From Phymatolithon calcareum (Eukaryota > Rhodophyta > Florideophyceae > Hapalidiales), in NCBI GenBank assembly GCA_977006965.1, contig OZ345384.1:682001-746000 (forward strand): a stretch of 64,000 nucleotides of DNA, read 5' to 3'. Made by a program: the position numbers and the translations under genes. The notes beneath the pieces were generated by a model. That model was not told where the DNA came from, searched no databases, and worked only from the letters and a program-made list of their open reading frames with translations. Positions 21,451 through 33,064 of the stretch are shown in pieces; position 1 is the first letter of the stretch, and each line of letters starts with the position of its first letter.

Positions 21451-24400
21451 AAGGCGGGGGTGGAATTTGTAAGTTTTTATTATAGAAGCCGTCAACGCCA
21501 GAGTCCCCCTTCACTAGAGCAGCTTCGCATGAACTACTTGCGCATTGTCTAAAAATATCGCATCACACTAGCATTCCTTCCGTCATTGTTTTCTCAAAGT
21601 CTAATAGTCTGTCCATCGCCTGCATTGTTTCGCCCTCGGTCACTCCGTTGAGTTGCGGTCGTGTGAGATTGCGCTATAGGGTGTCAAGTCAATTCTCAGA
21701 AACCTCGCCGAATTGTTCGACATAGGAAGAGGGGTTGCGTGGAGAGAAGCGCCCGAAGTACCATTTTACTGCCAGCACTCTGTGCTTTCGCACGGTTGGG
21801 GGTGGCGAGCTCTTTCCTGTCCACCGGGATTTTTCACTTCAGTTCTTCCTCTGTTCGGCCCCAGGCTTCGATAAGACGCAGTTTGTCTTCCTTGGGCGTC
21901 ACCTTCCCTTGCTCCGCCCGGTCGATCTACTCGCTGAACAGATCGTAATGTTTCATGTAGGAAATATCCCTTTCTGCGTAGCGAAGGTATTCTGCTTTGC
22001 CTTCGTAGTTTGGCTTTTTCTTGATTTCAAGTTTATCCTTCAGAAGTCGCGCAGCAAAATGTTCGCCAAGCTGTGTCCTCCTGATTCCCGGGGTTGTGAT
22101 TTGCAGAGCGACCTCATTCGGTTTTGGAGACGGAATGCAAAGCGTACAATTATAACGGAGTAGAATAAACCTTCAGCATGGTTGATTTGAACTTGGACGG
22201 ATCTCGTCCACGGTGTGAGGTACAAGGCATACTCCCACCTACATTGCGCGAGAGTCTTGTAGATCGTTATGTTCTTCATTGTATGTAGTCCCTTGGCATT
22301 CATTCCAATATCTCGAAGAACCATAATAATTCCCTTCGCTTTCGAGATTCTTTTCAACGTGGAGTGTTCTGTGACACCTGTGTTGTCCACGGTCGTACTT
22401 AGGTATTTCAGCCGTCTTGTTTCATGGAGTTCGGCCCCTGCCAGCTGGAATTTTCGCTTGAATAAACCGGGGTAGAAGGACTTCGCTTTTTCCCTTCTTC
22501 GTGTTCCACGTCATACCGTTCTCTCTGGCTGTAGAAAGTAACCGATGTGTTGAGGTTTTCGTTGTTGAGTGCCGATTTTATTGAGACTCAAGCTCTATCC
22601 CTTATTCGTACTGTCCTGAGCAAACCTAAAAAAGCTCTAGATCCAATCTCGAGTGTCAGCAGCACCCTGCAGTATACTGCAAGAGTGAGTAAGCGCTGAT
22701 AACTCTGTTTCAAATGTGCTACATAGGCGTGGGTTTCTTCCGCGCAGTAACTAACACGAGTACAATTCAGCAGAAGCGCAATAGGTGACAAGCGAGCGAA
22801 CATGAAATTCGCGCTCCATACATCGGCGCATTTGCACGTCATCCTGTAAGTATAAGGATACGTTAGCCGCGCGCCGTAACATCGAGTGGACACGCGGCCT
22901 GTGTCTCTGTAATCTGAAGACACGATGAGGCTCAAAACGAAACCTTGAGCCTGCAGTTCGCGATAGAACAGAAAAACTTATTCCATCAACACTGGCACAT
23001 CATGTCGCTGTATCGAGGAGCCATTGCATTCCGTCGGAGTTTATCGCTTGCAGTTGGACGTCATCGTCAAACAGGATCGCGGGGTACTTGACATATACCG
23101 GGCTGCCCTCTGGATCATCTCGGCAAACGGGGAGCCCTGTGGAACTCCGCGGCCATGTCTTCTCTTCGTCGCCGCAGTACAGGCCCATGACGGTTTCAGA
23201 AGTTATTTGATCATCTCGGCGATATCCAGGGGTAGAAATTTGTGGACTCGGCGTATAACGATGTTGCGCGGGACGCCGTCGTGAGCAGACGATAGGTCTA
23301 GGACAGCTACAAAGCAATGACCTCTCCTCATTGTGCTTGTTGACCTCACGATCACAAGTTCAGTCGCCTTGCTCTTCTAGAATCCCAGTTGGAAGCGGTG
23401 GAATTTGTACCGTTGACGTATGGCAGAGTCCATGGCCGCATCTATGATTTTCCTGACTTAGATTAATGGCGAAATTGATCTGCAGTTTCCTGGAACGTGG
23501 GCGGGCCCCTTTTTGTGAATAGGGATTAGCGTTGCTCTGCACCACACTGTCGGCATACATTGCAGTCTATCGCATACCTGCCATAGGCGTCCAAGCAGTT
23601 CGCCGCTCATATTTGTGTTTACTTGTAGCATTTCGACCCAGATCTTGTCCGGTCCGAGTGCCTTTCCACGGGGAGTTCGAATTAGCGCCTCCTTGATGCC
23701 TTCGAGGATGGCTTTGGATACCGCGAACCAGTGCAGGGTGGGCCTCCAGGACGTATCTGCTCTGCAGACGTTTCCTATGTTGGCTGCGAACAAACAGGGG
23801 TGTCGTGGAGCCCCGAGCCCGCGATTTATTCCTCCTCTCTTGCTCTTGCGTTTCAGTATTCTGATGAGCGTGGTCGTGGCTTTGCGCGGGGATTGGTCAT
23901 CTATGTCTTCCACGAACGTGTCTTATTGAGATTTCTTCTCTTTTCGGACTGCGGTCCGCATTTCTTTCCGGAATTTGAGGTAAGTTGACATGTCATCTGG
24001 ATTCTTGGTTCGCATCGCATTTTGGTATAGTTTGGTTCGTTCTTTTGCCTTGTTGTCCAGCGTTCGCGTCCAGAAAGACTTTTATCTTGGAGGGCGTCTC
24101 CACGTATTTCTCCAAGGTTTTGTTATCAGGCGTCGGAACTGTCCGTACCACTTCTCAAGTTCCTCTTGATTTTTGCAGGATTTCAGCTTGTCTATCATCT
24201 CGGGTCCCCAGCCTGCCATTGCTTCGGAAGCAGTCTTGGCACGCTCTGGGCTCTTTCTTGCTGTCCCCGATACGAAGGACTGAACGAATGAGGGTGCGGG
24301 TTTTGTGTGGTCTACCGTCATGGTGACTGGGATGTGTTCAGCTCTTATTCCGTCCCACATCCCATTTGGCGTTTCGACTTTTGACGCATCCATAGACTTT

Positions 24401-25260
24401 GTCAAGAACATTTAAATATTGCAGTTCCTACGGGAGGTCGGAAAGTGGCCCCCGTTGCTGTACGGATTCGCCAGTTGCCGGTTTCCGCCTATTGGACCAG
24501 GTGTCGTCATCTAGTTTTCGATTTGGAGTCCCAATGTTGATGCCGATCGTTCAAGTCTCCCATAAGGATGGACTTCCCTCTGCAGTTCGTTGAACTATAT
24601 CGAGGCATTGTTTAGTTTTGGCTTTTGCCGCAAGAGGGGAGATGTATGCCACCGCTACATTAATACCTGCAGTTACTGTGATAAGCCGTTGAACGGTTGG
24701 TGTGGCGTGCCGATAGGTGACTTTGGAAGAAATTCTTCCTCGCGTGACCAGAGCGGCACCACGTCTCGGTTTGGACCGAGGGGGGCACGGCGGGTCGCGG
24801 AGAATTGTTGGTAAGGTACCTTGAGGGATTGGTCTCTTTTCTGTCAGGTCTCAGTTAATCTGAGTATGTCCACTGCATGGTCTTGGAGCAATTTTTCAAC
24901 CATGCGCGGTAATTTCGGTGAACCACCCACGTAAACGTACAAATCTTTAGATCTGTGTTCTGTGTCATTTCGTAGCACAAGAGGACGGAGCTTTTTGCGA
25001 TGCTGTCATGTGGGTTTTAGTTTTTTCGCTTGGGGGAGATTCTGCATCTTGGGCTACAACGTCCGAGGCGGCATGTGCGTCCTCTTTTTTATAGTCTTTG
25101 TCTCCCGCCATTCGCTCGTTGCTTGGCCCCTCGGCGGATTGAGGTTTCAGAGCTAGGGCGTCACCATCCTCTATGTTATCGCCTTGTTCACCTTGGCCTC
25201 CGTACGGGGAGCGATCGTGATCATCATGGCTCTGTTTTTCTTAGCAGATTCTTACGCTTT
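21451..25260 (-). mobile_element. LINE-E, near full-length (3.81 kb) with 11-bp TSD
   Basis: CTCGCCTGAAG is duplicated at 21440-21450 and 25261-25271, bracketing one minus-strand LINE. From its 5' end: an APE-type endonuclease relic near 24430-24800 (MGDLNDRHQHWD in broken frames); a linker (24082-24411); RT fingers (23458-23913: IRTPRGKALGPDKIW, LIPIHKKG); motif C as LFDDDVQLQA (23000-23317); the thumb (22040-22390: YKTLAQCRWEYALYLTPWT); and a C-terminal AVKWYFGRF-like block near 21780. The 3' end is CTTCTATAATAAAAACTTAC followed by ATTCCACCCCCGCC, an oligo-C-rich rather than oligo-A tail. Multiple stops and frameshifts mean it is inactive. Plus-strand open frames here are shadows. Confidence 0.82.
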
Positions 25261-25271
25261 CTCGCCTGAAG

Positions 25272-25615
25272 CAGGCAAGGCCCGTCTTGTATGAGTTGCG
25301 CACACTTGGAATATTCAAGAAAGGGCTGACAAAGTGTACAAGGCAATACTTCAGCCACGTTGTGAATACGCAATGCATCTAACGCCATGGACAGAAGACA
25401 TTGTAAAGGCCACCATGGAAGTTGAGCAAACGTTCTTCAGCCAAATATTTGATATTCTCTCCAGAGGAATTTCAGACAGATTCCGACTTCTGTGCCAAAT
25501 CCAAGCACCCAACCAAAGATGGGAAATCCTTACCTTCAAGATGCTGAGGAGAAAACTGTACAAAGAACAGACGTGCCTAAAAAAGCCGCCTGAGAGCAGA
25601 AACAACCAAGAGCTC
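25272..25615 (+). pseudogene. LINE-A RT thumb fragment
   Basis: Reads LYELRTLGIFKKG, then YEYAMHLTPWTEDIV-like and RLLCQIQAPNQRWE, parallel to LINE-A at 38091-38600 (VYELRTLGVFKKG). LINE-E was inserted at its left edge. It has frame breaks and no catalytic residues. Confidence 0.65.
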
Positions 25616-25929
25616 CAGCGACGGTGTTAATCAAATCGCCAAAGCACAGAAAGCTGGCAGTGAAATGGTACTTCGGTCGCTTCCCCCACGAAATCCCTCT
25701 TCCTATGTGGAACAATTCGGCGAGGTTTCTGAGAAGAGCCTTGAGACCCTACAGCGCAACCTCACACGATCGCAACTCAACGGAGTGACCGAGGGCGAAA
25801 CAATGTAGGCGATGAATAGACTATTAGAATTTGAGAAAATAATGACAGAAGAAATGATAGTGTGATGCGATATTTTTAGACAATGCGAAAGTAGTACATG
25901 GGAAGCTGCTCTGGTGTCGGTGACTCTGG

Positions 25930-26306
25930 TGTTGTGGACTTCTTGTAGCAAATGGCTATGTGTTGGTGGTAGATGTGCCGCCAAACTTTATTGTTACGGG
26001 GCTAACCCCTCTATATATAGTCTGGGAAACCTGCCGAAACCCTAAACTTAACTCTCATGTGCGACGACGCGGATTCTTCGCGAGCAGGCATCGCATATGA
26101 TTGACATTCCGCGTCTCTCCCTTATGGCTCCTTACAAAGACACCTTGTTCAACGTTGACAGATACAAAACCTTCCTGATGCTTCGGCGATGAGGTGTCAC
26201 CGAACATAGACGTACGCTTGCACATCGTGTCCATTGCCCTGGTTCGTGATTCCTCCTCCGATGTCATAAACCATAAGGAGCGCCACCCAAAGTCGATCCT
26301 CCAACA
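25930..26306. repeat. Possible solo LTR (TGTTG..CAACA)
   Basis: 377-bp segment beginning TGTTGTGGACTTC and ending CCTCCAACA, interrupting a LINE-E tail. It contains a CTATATATAG TATA-like box. The ends obey the TG..CA rule, but no TSD is evident because adjacent LINE bases appear to be missing. A minus-strand open stretch (26055-26267) has no clear identity. Confidence 0.4.
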
Positions 26307-26641
26307 CTTCTAAAATAAAAACGTACAATTTCCCCCAAGAGATCCAAAATTCGATACCGCGAAGAGCACGAACTGTTGAACGTCCCAGCGAAGAGGGCCG
26401 TGGAAGGAAAGGTCACCCACAAGGATGAGAAACTCCAAATCTATTGGAAATGGAGCAAGACGAAGAAGGTCAAAAGCGCAAAATCGCCGTGGATATGAGC
26501 GAGATTCCGAACCCCGTAGTCCAAATCAGGTCGAGAAAACACAGACTTTGGGCAGTCAAATGGTTTTTCGGCCGCTTCCCTCGGCGAAATCCCTCGACAT
26601 ATATCGACAACTACAATAAACTAGCAGCGATGCTGCTGGAA

Positions 26642-27090
26642 TGTTGGAATCTACAATTTCTACACCGCTGTCTAAATCTCAAGTGCAACCAGGCTCCATT
26701 TGCAAGCTTCCACTTCGGTCCGAGCCTCCTCAAGTTCATCTACATCTTGTCTTCGTTCGTTTATTCTTTGTCTTCATCATGTATTGTGATCCCTGATCAC
26801 TTATTGTATTTCCCGGGCATGTGCTCTGATTCCTGATCACATATTTGTTTCATTTGTATTTCATCTATGTTACTGCGTAAGAATACGCGGAAGGGTAATC
26901 TCGCACATAGCGCCTGCCGCGCTTGTGCTATCGAACTGATGGAAGATCTTATAGATTGCTTGTCACCTATTCATGATCAGTATAAAAAGCAATCGTTGGT
27001 CAAATAAAGCATGGTAACCAACAACTAACTCAACAAAGACAACTCATCACCATCTACCTACTTCATCCACCTTTGGCACCGCTTTGAACA
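26642..27090 (+). repeat. Solo LTR with 5-bp TSD
   Basis: 449-bp segment beginning TGTTGGAATCTAC and ending CTTTGAACA. TGGAA is duplicated at 26637-26641 and 27091-27095, and LINE-E sequence is continuous when it is removed (compare 61560-61600). It contains AGTATAAAAAGC (TATA-like, near 26979), then CAAATAAAGC, a plausible promoter and poly-A signal in plus orientation. No internal retrotransposon coding region remains, so this is a solo LTR from LTR-LTR recombination. Confidence 0.85.
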
Positions 27091-27345
27091 TGGAAAACCT
27101 TCAACACAACCTAAAGCAGCCGCAGATGAATGATAGAACAGAAGAGGAAGTGAATCAAGCGATGGACAAAGTAATTATCCTACAAAACGAGATGCAAGAG
27201 GAAATGATGGGTTGATGATTGAGGCGATCTGCTGCAGTCTTCCCTAGAAGGGTTACAGCGCAATTTGAATCTGCTCTGGTGTCGGCGTGCACCGGCGTTC
27301 AGGGCTTCTAAAAAATAAAAACCAACAATTCCCCCCCCCAAAGAG

Positions 27346-28035
27346 TTCTAGTCGACCAGGAACGACACTGCAGCTATGGAAAACAGGGAACCGTTTGTGG
27401 AAGCAACAGAACACATTCAAGAGAAGCAGTCTGCCGAAATGCTTTGATCAAAATTACTTGCAATGGAAGGAGATCGTCTCGAATTGAAGAGGAAGAGGAG
27501 AATCCCGAATGACAAGACAAGCGAGCTATCAGCAATCCTCAAACTCCCGAAGGTAAAGCACTGGCAATTAGCGCTTCAGTACATCTGCGGAAGATTTCGG
27601 CAGGTGCCGACAACAAGCATGGTGGACAAATTTGGAAACTGAGCTAGACAGCATACGGCAACGCTGGAAAACACTCTGTACGGATATGACCTGAAAGGAG
27701 ACAAAAGACCGAATACCGAAAAAGCACCTAACGAGCTTCAGCAAGACCGTCATCGAGTGCATGGAAAATGAAGAAAGACTTCTCTGAATTCAAGATACGA
27801 GAAGTTAAGTAAATGTCCCCTAGGACACAAAGCCTAATAGGGGGAACACCAGCAGCGAACCACAAGAACACCACATAGAAGGTAGGACGGCCCAAGTTCC
27901 AAACTTTCCGCACCGCCTATGGAAGGCGGTAGGTTTCAACGGTCTACACACTGGAAGGTTGAAACTGAGGAAGCCTTGACCGTATATTCGTCAGACTCTG
28001 AGGCTTTTAAATAAACTGCAATCAAAAAAGTAGCC
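27346..28035 (+). pseudogene. LINE-A C-terminal end and tail
   Basis: Reads with stops as EGDRLELKRKRRIPNDKTSE and LPKVKHWQLALQYICGRF, matching the LINE-A ORF at 37705-38274 (PKVKHRQLALQYACGRF). The tail follows: GAGGAAGCCTTGACCGTATA, AGACTCTGAGGC and TTTTAAATAAACTGCAATC plus A6. Confidence 0.7.
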
Positions 28036-28100
28036 CTAAAGAAGAAGAAGAAAGGTAGATTTTTTTTAAATTTTACCAACGCATCTGCTGACGCTGAAGA
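28036..28100 (-). mobile_element. LINE-G tail fragment
   Basis: AAGAAGAAGAAAGGTAGATT then TTACCAACGCATCTGCTGAC: the reverse complement of the LINE-G 3' end, cut after about 60 bp. Confidence 0.6.
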
Positions 28101-28199
28101 AGAGGAGAAGCGAATAAGTACTTGATGCTGTAGAACCGGTCATGCCAGGGGCCGCCATGTGAATGGCCCGATATGCGTGGTCCAGCAATGACAGCTCTA

Positions 28200-29835
28200 T
28201 GTGGGGTTGAATGAAGAGGTTTCTTTCTTCTTTCTTGCCGAAAGATCGCTCACACTTATGGTTCCACGCAGAAGCTCTCCGACAGCAAGGTCACGGCTAT
28301 GTCGCTATCTTGGACTTAAAGGCAGCATATGACTCTGTTCCAAGAGACAAGCTCGCAAGAAGATTACGAAGGGTGTTTGACCCAAGTATATCCGAGATGA
28401 TTATGCCGTTCTTGGAACCGTCATATATCGAGAATGACGACGGCGAATGGTTCACCATCGACAAGGGGGTGGCACAAGGCTCTCCCCTAAGCCCATGTCT
28501 CTACAATATTTTTATGGACACCTTTGCCATGGAGCTCGACTTAATCCCTAAAGATGTGTCGAAAGAGCCGTGCAAGCTCTTTGCAGATGATGTGAAGCTG
28601 ACAGCCACCTCTGCGAAGGGGCTGCAGAAAATTCTGGACCTGGCGTCAAAATGGGCAGAAGAGAATGAAATGAAGTGGAATACGACAAAAAGTGCCATCC
28701 TATGGACAAGGGCCACGGCACGACTGCAATTCCAACTGTCGGGAAGGAAGCTTACGAAACAACGGAAAGTGAAATACCTTGGTGTTACGATAACCGAGGA
28801 TGGGATATCAGATTCCAAACTTGTCGAAAGAATCAAGAACTCCAAAAATGTTCTTGGAACGCTGAGGCGCCTTGGGGTCTTCACGAACGGCGTGCACCCG
28901 TCGAGGTCAATCAGGTTGTACAAGTCTCTTGTACCGTCGAGGTGGGAGTATGCAGTACATCTGACACCATGGACACCCAAAGTGGAGCTTGAGATCAAGA
29001 AGGTGGAGTCGATGTTTTTCGGGCAAATATTTGGGAAACCGGGCAGAAGGAGTGCGGATAGAAGCAGAGCGATGTGCCGTATTGTGAAGCCGAAGGACAG
29101 AAGGGATAGACTGTTTGTGCGAAGACTAATGAGGCACGCGGAAAATCTTGCGTCAAAACCGACACAGGTGGGACAACCGAAGGAGATCGAGAACGCAAAT
29201 CTGGACGTAACCCACGCCAAAGTAAACCCACACCTCTTCAGAGCGGCGTATGAAACTACGCCTCGCACAAACATCAAGCAACACCAAAGACAAAAGATCC
29301 TGGAAGCTGCCACGAAAGTGGAAAAAGGAAAAAACGCCCCATCCCGAGTATCAAGACCACACTGCCACCTCACTTGTGCTTCAAGTCAAGGAGGTACAGG
29401 ACCCTGGCCATCAAATGGGCATTTGGAATGTTCCCGCCGATGAGCACTTCCGAGCTCATAGACCTAACTGGGCAAACTGGAAAGGATGCTATCGAAGATC
29501 TCAAGTCAGGCCTATCAAAAGACAAGCTATCATATGAAGAAAGTGCTTTTACAAGGAGGTCACTCGACGAAATACTTGCCATGTATCAGGCGGCCAAGGC
29601 CACTCTCGAAACCTGAAACCCGCGACTTAAGACAGTGGAATATTTTTCCCCCTCGAGGCTCTAAGCCAGACGTAGGTTTTGATATTTCCGCCAGATCGTG
29701 TCCAAATCGACCACGCTAACATACAAGAACGATAGACCCTGTTTGTGGCCCAATGGTCTTCGCAAAGTTGCCCCAAGCGTCTGCAAATGCGTTGGTAACT
29801 TTTAAATAAAAAACTTTACTCTTCTTCTTCTTCAC
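28200..29835 (+). pseudogene. LINE-G, best-preserved RT in the window
   Basis: A 410-codon open frame (28211-29443) with all RT palm motifs: A (AILDLKAAYDSVPRDKLARR), B (KGVAQGSPLSPCLYNIFMDT) and C (KLFADDVKLTAT, both Asp). The thumb follows (KYLGVTITEDG, RRLGVFTNGVHPSR, WEYAVHLTPWT) and then KVESMFFGQIFGKPGRR. A frameshift near 29350 moves the conserved C-terminal block (LAIKWAFGMFPPMSTSEL) to 29374-29616. The 3' UTR ends TAACTTTTAAATAAAAAAC then (CTT)n. The endonuclease and RT fingers are absent, so it is 5'-truncated. A paralog at 58196-59265 carries the same C-terminus. Confidence 0.85.
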
Positions 29836-30134
29836 ACTTCTGGTAAGCGTCTAGAGCTGTTTTGCAACAGCATCTCATTGTTCAGAAATTTGAGTACCGC
29901 TAGGGGTCTCTCACGGCATACCTCTTGTACAGCGTTTTTTCCCACTCGGCCAATATATTTTCGTCGTGAGGCGGAACGTCCACCACATCGTAGGATTAGG
30001 TCTTCGGTAGTTTCCTTGGAATCAGAATTACAGGCCTTGCACACTGGATCGTACGGAAATACTTCCATATTGCATCCGTGGTGAAAAGTGGCAACCACTG
30101 GGGTGCAGTCTCCAATCAGCTGGTGCAGCATCAC
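29836..30134 (-). pseudogene. LINE C-terminal Cys/His zinc-binding fragment
   Basis: Minus-strand frame with HQLIGDCTP, then YDPVCKACNSDSKETTEDLI, LRC. This follows the C-x2-C-x(n)-ET..-C pattern common at the C-terminus of RNase-H-bearing LINEs (jockey/R1 type). It matches no other copy in the window. Confidence 0.45.
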
Positions 30135-30339
30135 CTCTGCTCGTCTATATGAAGAGGTTTACTTGGTCGTTGATCGATATCTCCAGTCCATCGTAGATAC
30201 TCGATGGTAGACAGTCGATGAATGATACTTGCTGATCCCTCCTCGATGGCCTTAGCTTCTGAGGTTGCACGAAGAGCCTAAGTACTAAACAGAGACAACA
30301 CACTACATTGAAGATGACCCACCATGGGCAGGTAAGCGG

Positions 30340-31060
30340 ACACCCATATGGGGAAGTCAGATAGCTTAATTGAGCTTATTGCACTTCAACGCATACTCAG
30401 GTCGAAGATGACGGACAAAGAGACTGAATATGAATGCAAAAGACTAACTCGAATTCTCATATAGAGAAAAACTCGAATCAAGGAAATGTTAGGAAAAAAG
30501 AATGCCGTAAGTTTGAAGTAATTGAGAATATGCCCCATTTCTCACAGTGAGTTCTCGGGTGCTTTTAAAATAAATCAACATATATCCCCCTTACTGCATT
30601 CTATTTTCCTAATATTAGCTTCATTCGAGTTTCTCTCCATATGAGAGTTCGAGTTAGTCTTTTGCAATCATGTTCAGTCTCTTTGTCCATCATCTTAGAC
30701 CAGAGTAGAGGTCCCGAAGGAGACCAGAGGTGGGTTTTTGTAGTCCACTGAATCGTGTCACACCAACAAGAAAAGAAACTTTTCCATATGCAGAATCTAG
30801 CCAAAACCCCTTGGCCTTAGGAAAGTTGCCTAAAGCATCAGCAGATGCGTTGGTAACTTTTAAATAAAAATCTTCTTTTCTTCTTCTTCGTAGACCCGAG
30901 TATGTGTTGGAGTGCAACAAGCTCAATTTCAGCATCGGGTTCGAAATACTCACCGAGGATTGATTTCCTCCACAACGGAGCTCTGTTAAAAATCAGGCTG
31001 AGGCATCTTAGCCTTGTCGCCCTGTCCTTTATTGTAACACTCCTCGCAACTTCTTATGCT
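30340..31060 (-). pseudogene. LINE-D 3' fragments, one interrupted by LINE-G tail
   Basis: A plus-strand piece (30380-30590: EYECKRLTRIL-like, with a GGTGCTTTTAAAATAAATC end) abuts a minus-strand LINE-D (30595-31060). The latter is split by a LINE-G 3' tail at about 30713-30888. TAGACCAGAGTA and TAGACCCGAGTA on the two sides form a 12-bp TSD with one mismatch. The rest of LINE-D (HSNTYSGL.., then the CCTCCACAACGGAGCTCTGT region) is truncated. Confidence 0.65.
30713..30888 (+). mobile_element. LINE-G 3' tail insertion
   Basis: AGGTCCCGAAGGAGACCAGA, ACACCAACAAGAAAAG, GCAGATGCGTTGG, TAACTTTTAAATAAAAATC then CTTCTTTTCTTCTTCTTC. Tail-only insertion into LINE-D with an imperfect 12-bp TSD (TAGACC[A/C]GAGTA). 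Confidence 0.75.
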
Positions 31061-31122
31061 TGTTTATCGGGATTTTCACTGAGCGATCGTCTTCGTATTT
31101 TTGCCACACTTAGATTGCATCT

Positions 31123-31660
31123 TTATTGGTCATTTGCGCCTTTGGTGAGGTGGAAAGGCGTGAGAATGATGAGAACGGTGAAGAGTGAAGAAAGATGAAG
31201 GAGGATGTGAAATCTCTTGGCTTCTCTAGTCAGGAGCCGACGTTTACTTGGCTTAAGTAGAAGCCGAATGACAATGGTAACAAGGAGGGAGATGTAGCTC
31301 AACATTCTAAGGACAGCGCAAACAGCTTGACACAAGCTGAATTCCTTGTCTGAATGAAAAAGCCTCGATAAGCATCCAAATCACGGAGCCGAGATTGCGG
31401 CTATCGCGGATGCTAACGGGAAGAGAGACAAGTTGTATGACGATGAGAAAACATGTTCCAAGAAGCATTCCGCGAAGTCCAACGAAGAGCGGACGCCATG
31501 ATGCGCATGGGACACGTGCAGGGAACAGAAGTGTAAGATCAGGAACGTGGATTGACATGCAGTGATTGTCCTGGAGCTGACATTCACGGCGCATGGAAAG
31601 TTTCCCAGGATGGGAACCAAGGCACTCTGCAAATGCAGACACACTCCGTCACGCCCTTTT
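31123..31660 (-). pseudogene. Possible membrane-protein remnant
   Basis: Two overlapping minus-strand frames (31307-31642 and 31123-31335) are strongly hydrophobic: GMLLGTCFLIVIQLVSLPV in the first and MLSYISLLVTIVIRLLL plus LLHLSSLFTVLIILTPF in the second. They overlap in different phases, so a frameshift or an unrecognised intron separates them. No family is recognised. Not assigned to any TE. A decayed host gene is possible but unproven. Confidence 0.25.
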
Positions 31661-31949
31661 CTGGTACTATTTCTCCCGCGTTTACGTTTACGGTAACAAT
31701 GTACGGATTAGGTAGTCTAGTTCAGCAGTTCCCCAAGTTCTGCAGTTCCCCAGTACTGTAGCTCTCCAGAGCAGTACATAAGCAACCTGCTGAGTCCTGA
31801 ATAGCAGACTCGGCAGGGATAAGTAAAGTGGCAAGGTCAAGAAGACTTTGCTGGCTTATCCCGCCTTTCACAACTGGTCTTTTGGACGACAGTGATGGCT
31901 TGTCAAAGAGGACATGAATTCAAATCATGAATGACAAGAACGGAAGCAC

Positions 31950-32810
31950 CTAAAATTCAAACATGGGTGACAAACGTAGCGAACGATAAATAGGTGGGCC
32001 GTGTGAGATGTACAATACCAAATGTTCATTAGTGAGGTATCGTATGGCGCAGTAATCTTCTAATCGCCGCTTCTTTGACACTTTACTTTCTTCTGCTTTT
32101 TTCAATGCTTTGCTGAGGTTCTCCTCGTTTCTGAGATAGTTAATATCCTTCGATACTTCCGACATATCCTCCTGTCTTCCTCGGTATACTTCTGACTGTT
32201 CCAGGGACGTTTTCCGTTTTAACAGGCTTAAAGCAAACCTTTCCGTTTGGTGAGTCCTCCTCACCTCCGGACTCTCTAGCCGACAGAGCACTCTCATTCG
32301 ATTTTTTTGATGCCCTGCATATTTCCCGATGACATACTTGTAAAAAAGACCTTCTGCTGCCTCAATTTCTGATAGCAACGGCTTCATCATCGGAGTCAGA
32401 TGACTTGCATACTCCCACTTGGGGAGAATCAACGACTTGAAAAATCCTGATGCATATTTCAGGGTGGAATCCACTGACATTAACGCCACTGTGCCCAAGT
32501 TTTTGGATGCATCCAACCGCATTCCGCACTCTCGACATTGCTGTGCCGTCTGTAACTCCATTGTTGTCCATACCAATGCCCAGTTAGGAAAATCTCCACG
32601 CTTGGTGTTGCTCTTTTCTGGCAAGCATGAACTTTTGCTTAGGTAGCCCCTTGTACTTAAGCACTTCGCTCTTTCCTGGCTTTGTGTTCCATGTCATAGA
32701 ATTTTCGTCTGCTCACTTCGTGGCTATGTAGAATGCGTTGGAGCGCGACCAGCTCAACCAGGGCTGTGACACCAAAGTATGAACTTAGTAGTGCTTTTCT
32801 CCAAAGAGGT
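31950..32810 (-). pseudogene. LINE-D RT thumb and C-terminal relic
   Basis: Minus-strand frame with KWEYASHLTPMMKPLLSEIE, AEGLFYKYVIGKYAGHQKNR and MRVLCRLESPEVRR, paralogous to 2784-3272. At about 32809 it is entered by the T7-GCAAC end of a minus-strand LINE-B. Confidence 0.75.
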
Positions 32811-33064
32811 TTTTTTGCAACTTTTTTTTTTCCTTTCAAGTTTATTTAAAAGCCCCACAGACTTCCGAAGATATGGGCAAGGCTTCCTCTGGTGCTACCT
32901 ACCTTTGTGTAGCTCACAAAACGTCCACTAGAATCGCAGACGGGAAAACTTAGGACTCAAAGTAGTCCTATCTCAGTCCTCTACGGGATTGTTGGTGCTT
33001 GGACTCGACCACTTTTTGCCTTGCATTCTGCGGATTAATACAGGCCTTCTTCGTTCTCCATGCG

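Larger units (their letters stand above)
25616..27345 (+). mobile_element. LINE-E-type C-terminal fragments interrupted by LTRs
   Basis: Pieces at 25616-25929, 26307-26641 and 27096-27345 carry the LINE-E C-terminal block (SRKHRLWAVKWFFGRFPRRN) and a tail GGCTTCTAAAAAATAAAAAC ending in CCCCCCCC (about 27330-27339). At least two subfamilies are present. They are separated by two LTR-like inserts at 25930-26306 and 26642-27090. Confidence 0.65.

Noticed and set aside
21735-22163. Plus-strand 142-codon ORF
   Set aside because: Antisense of the LINE-E C-terminal region; it shows no domain.
28501-29373. Minus-strand 290-codon ORF
   Set aside because: It is the antisense of the LINE-G reverse-transcriptase frame, which has all RT motifs.
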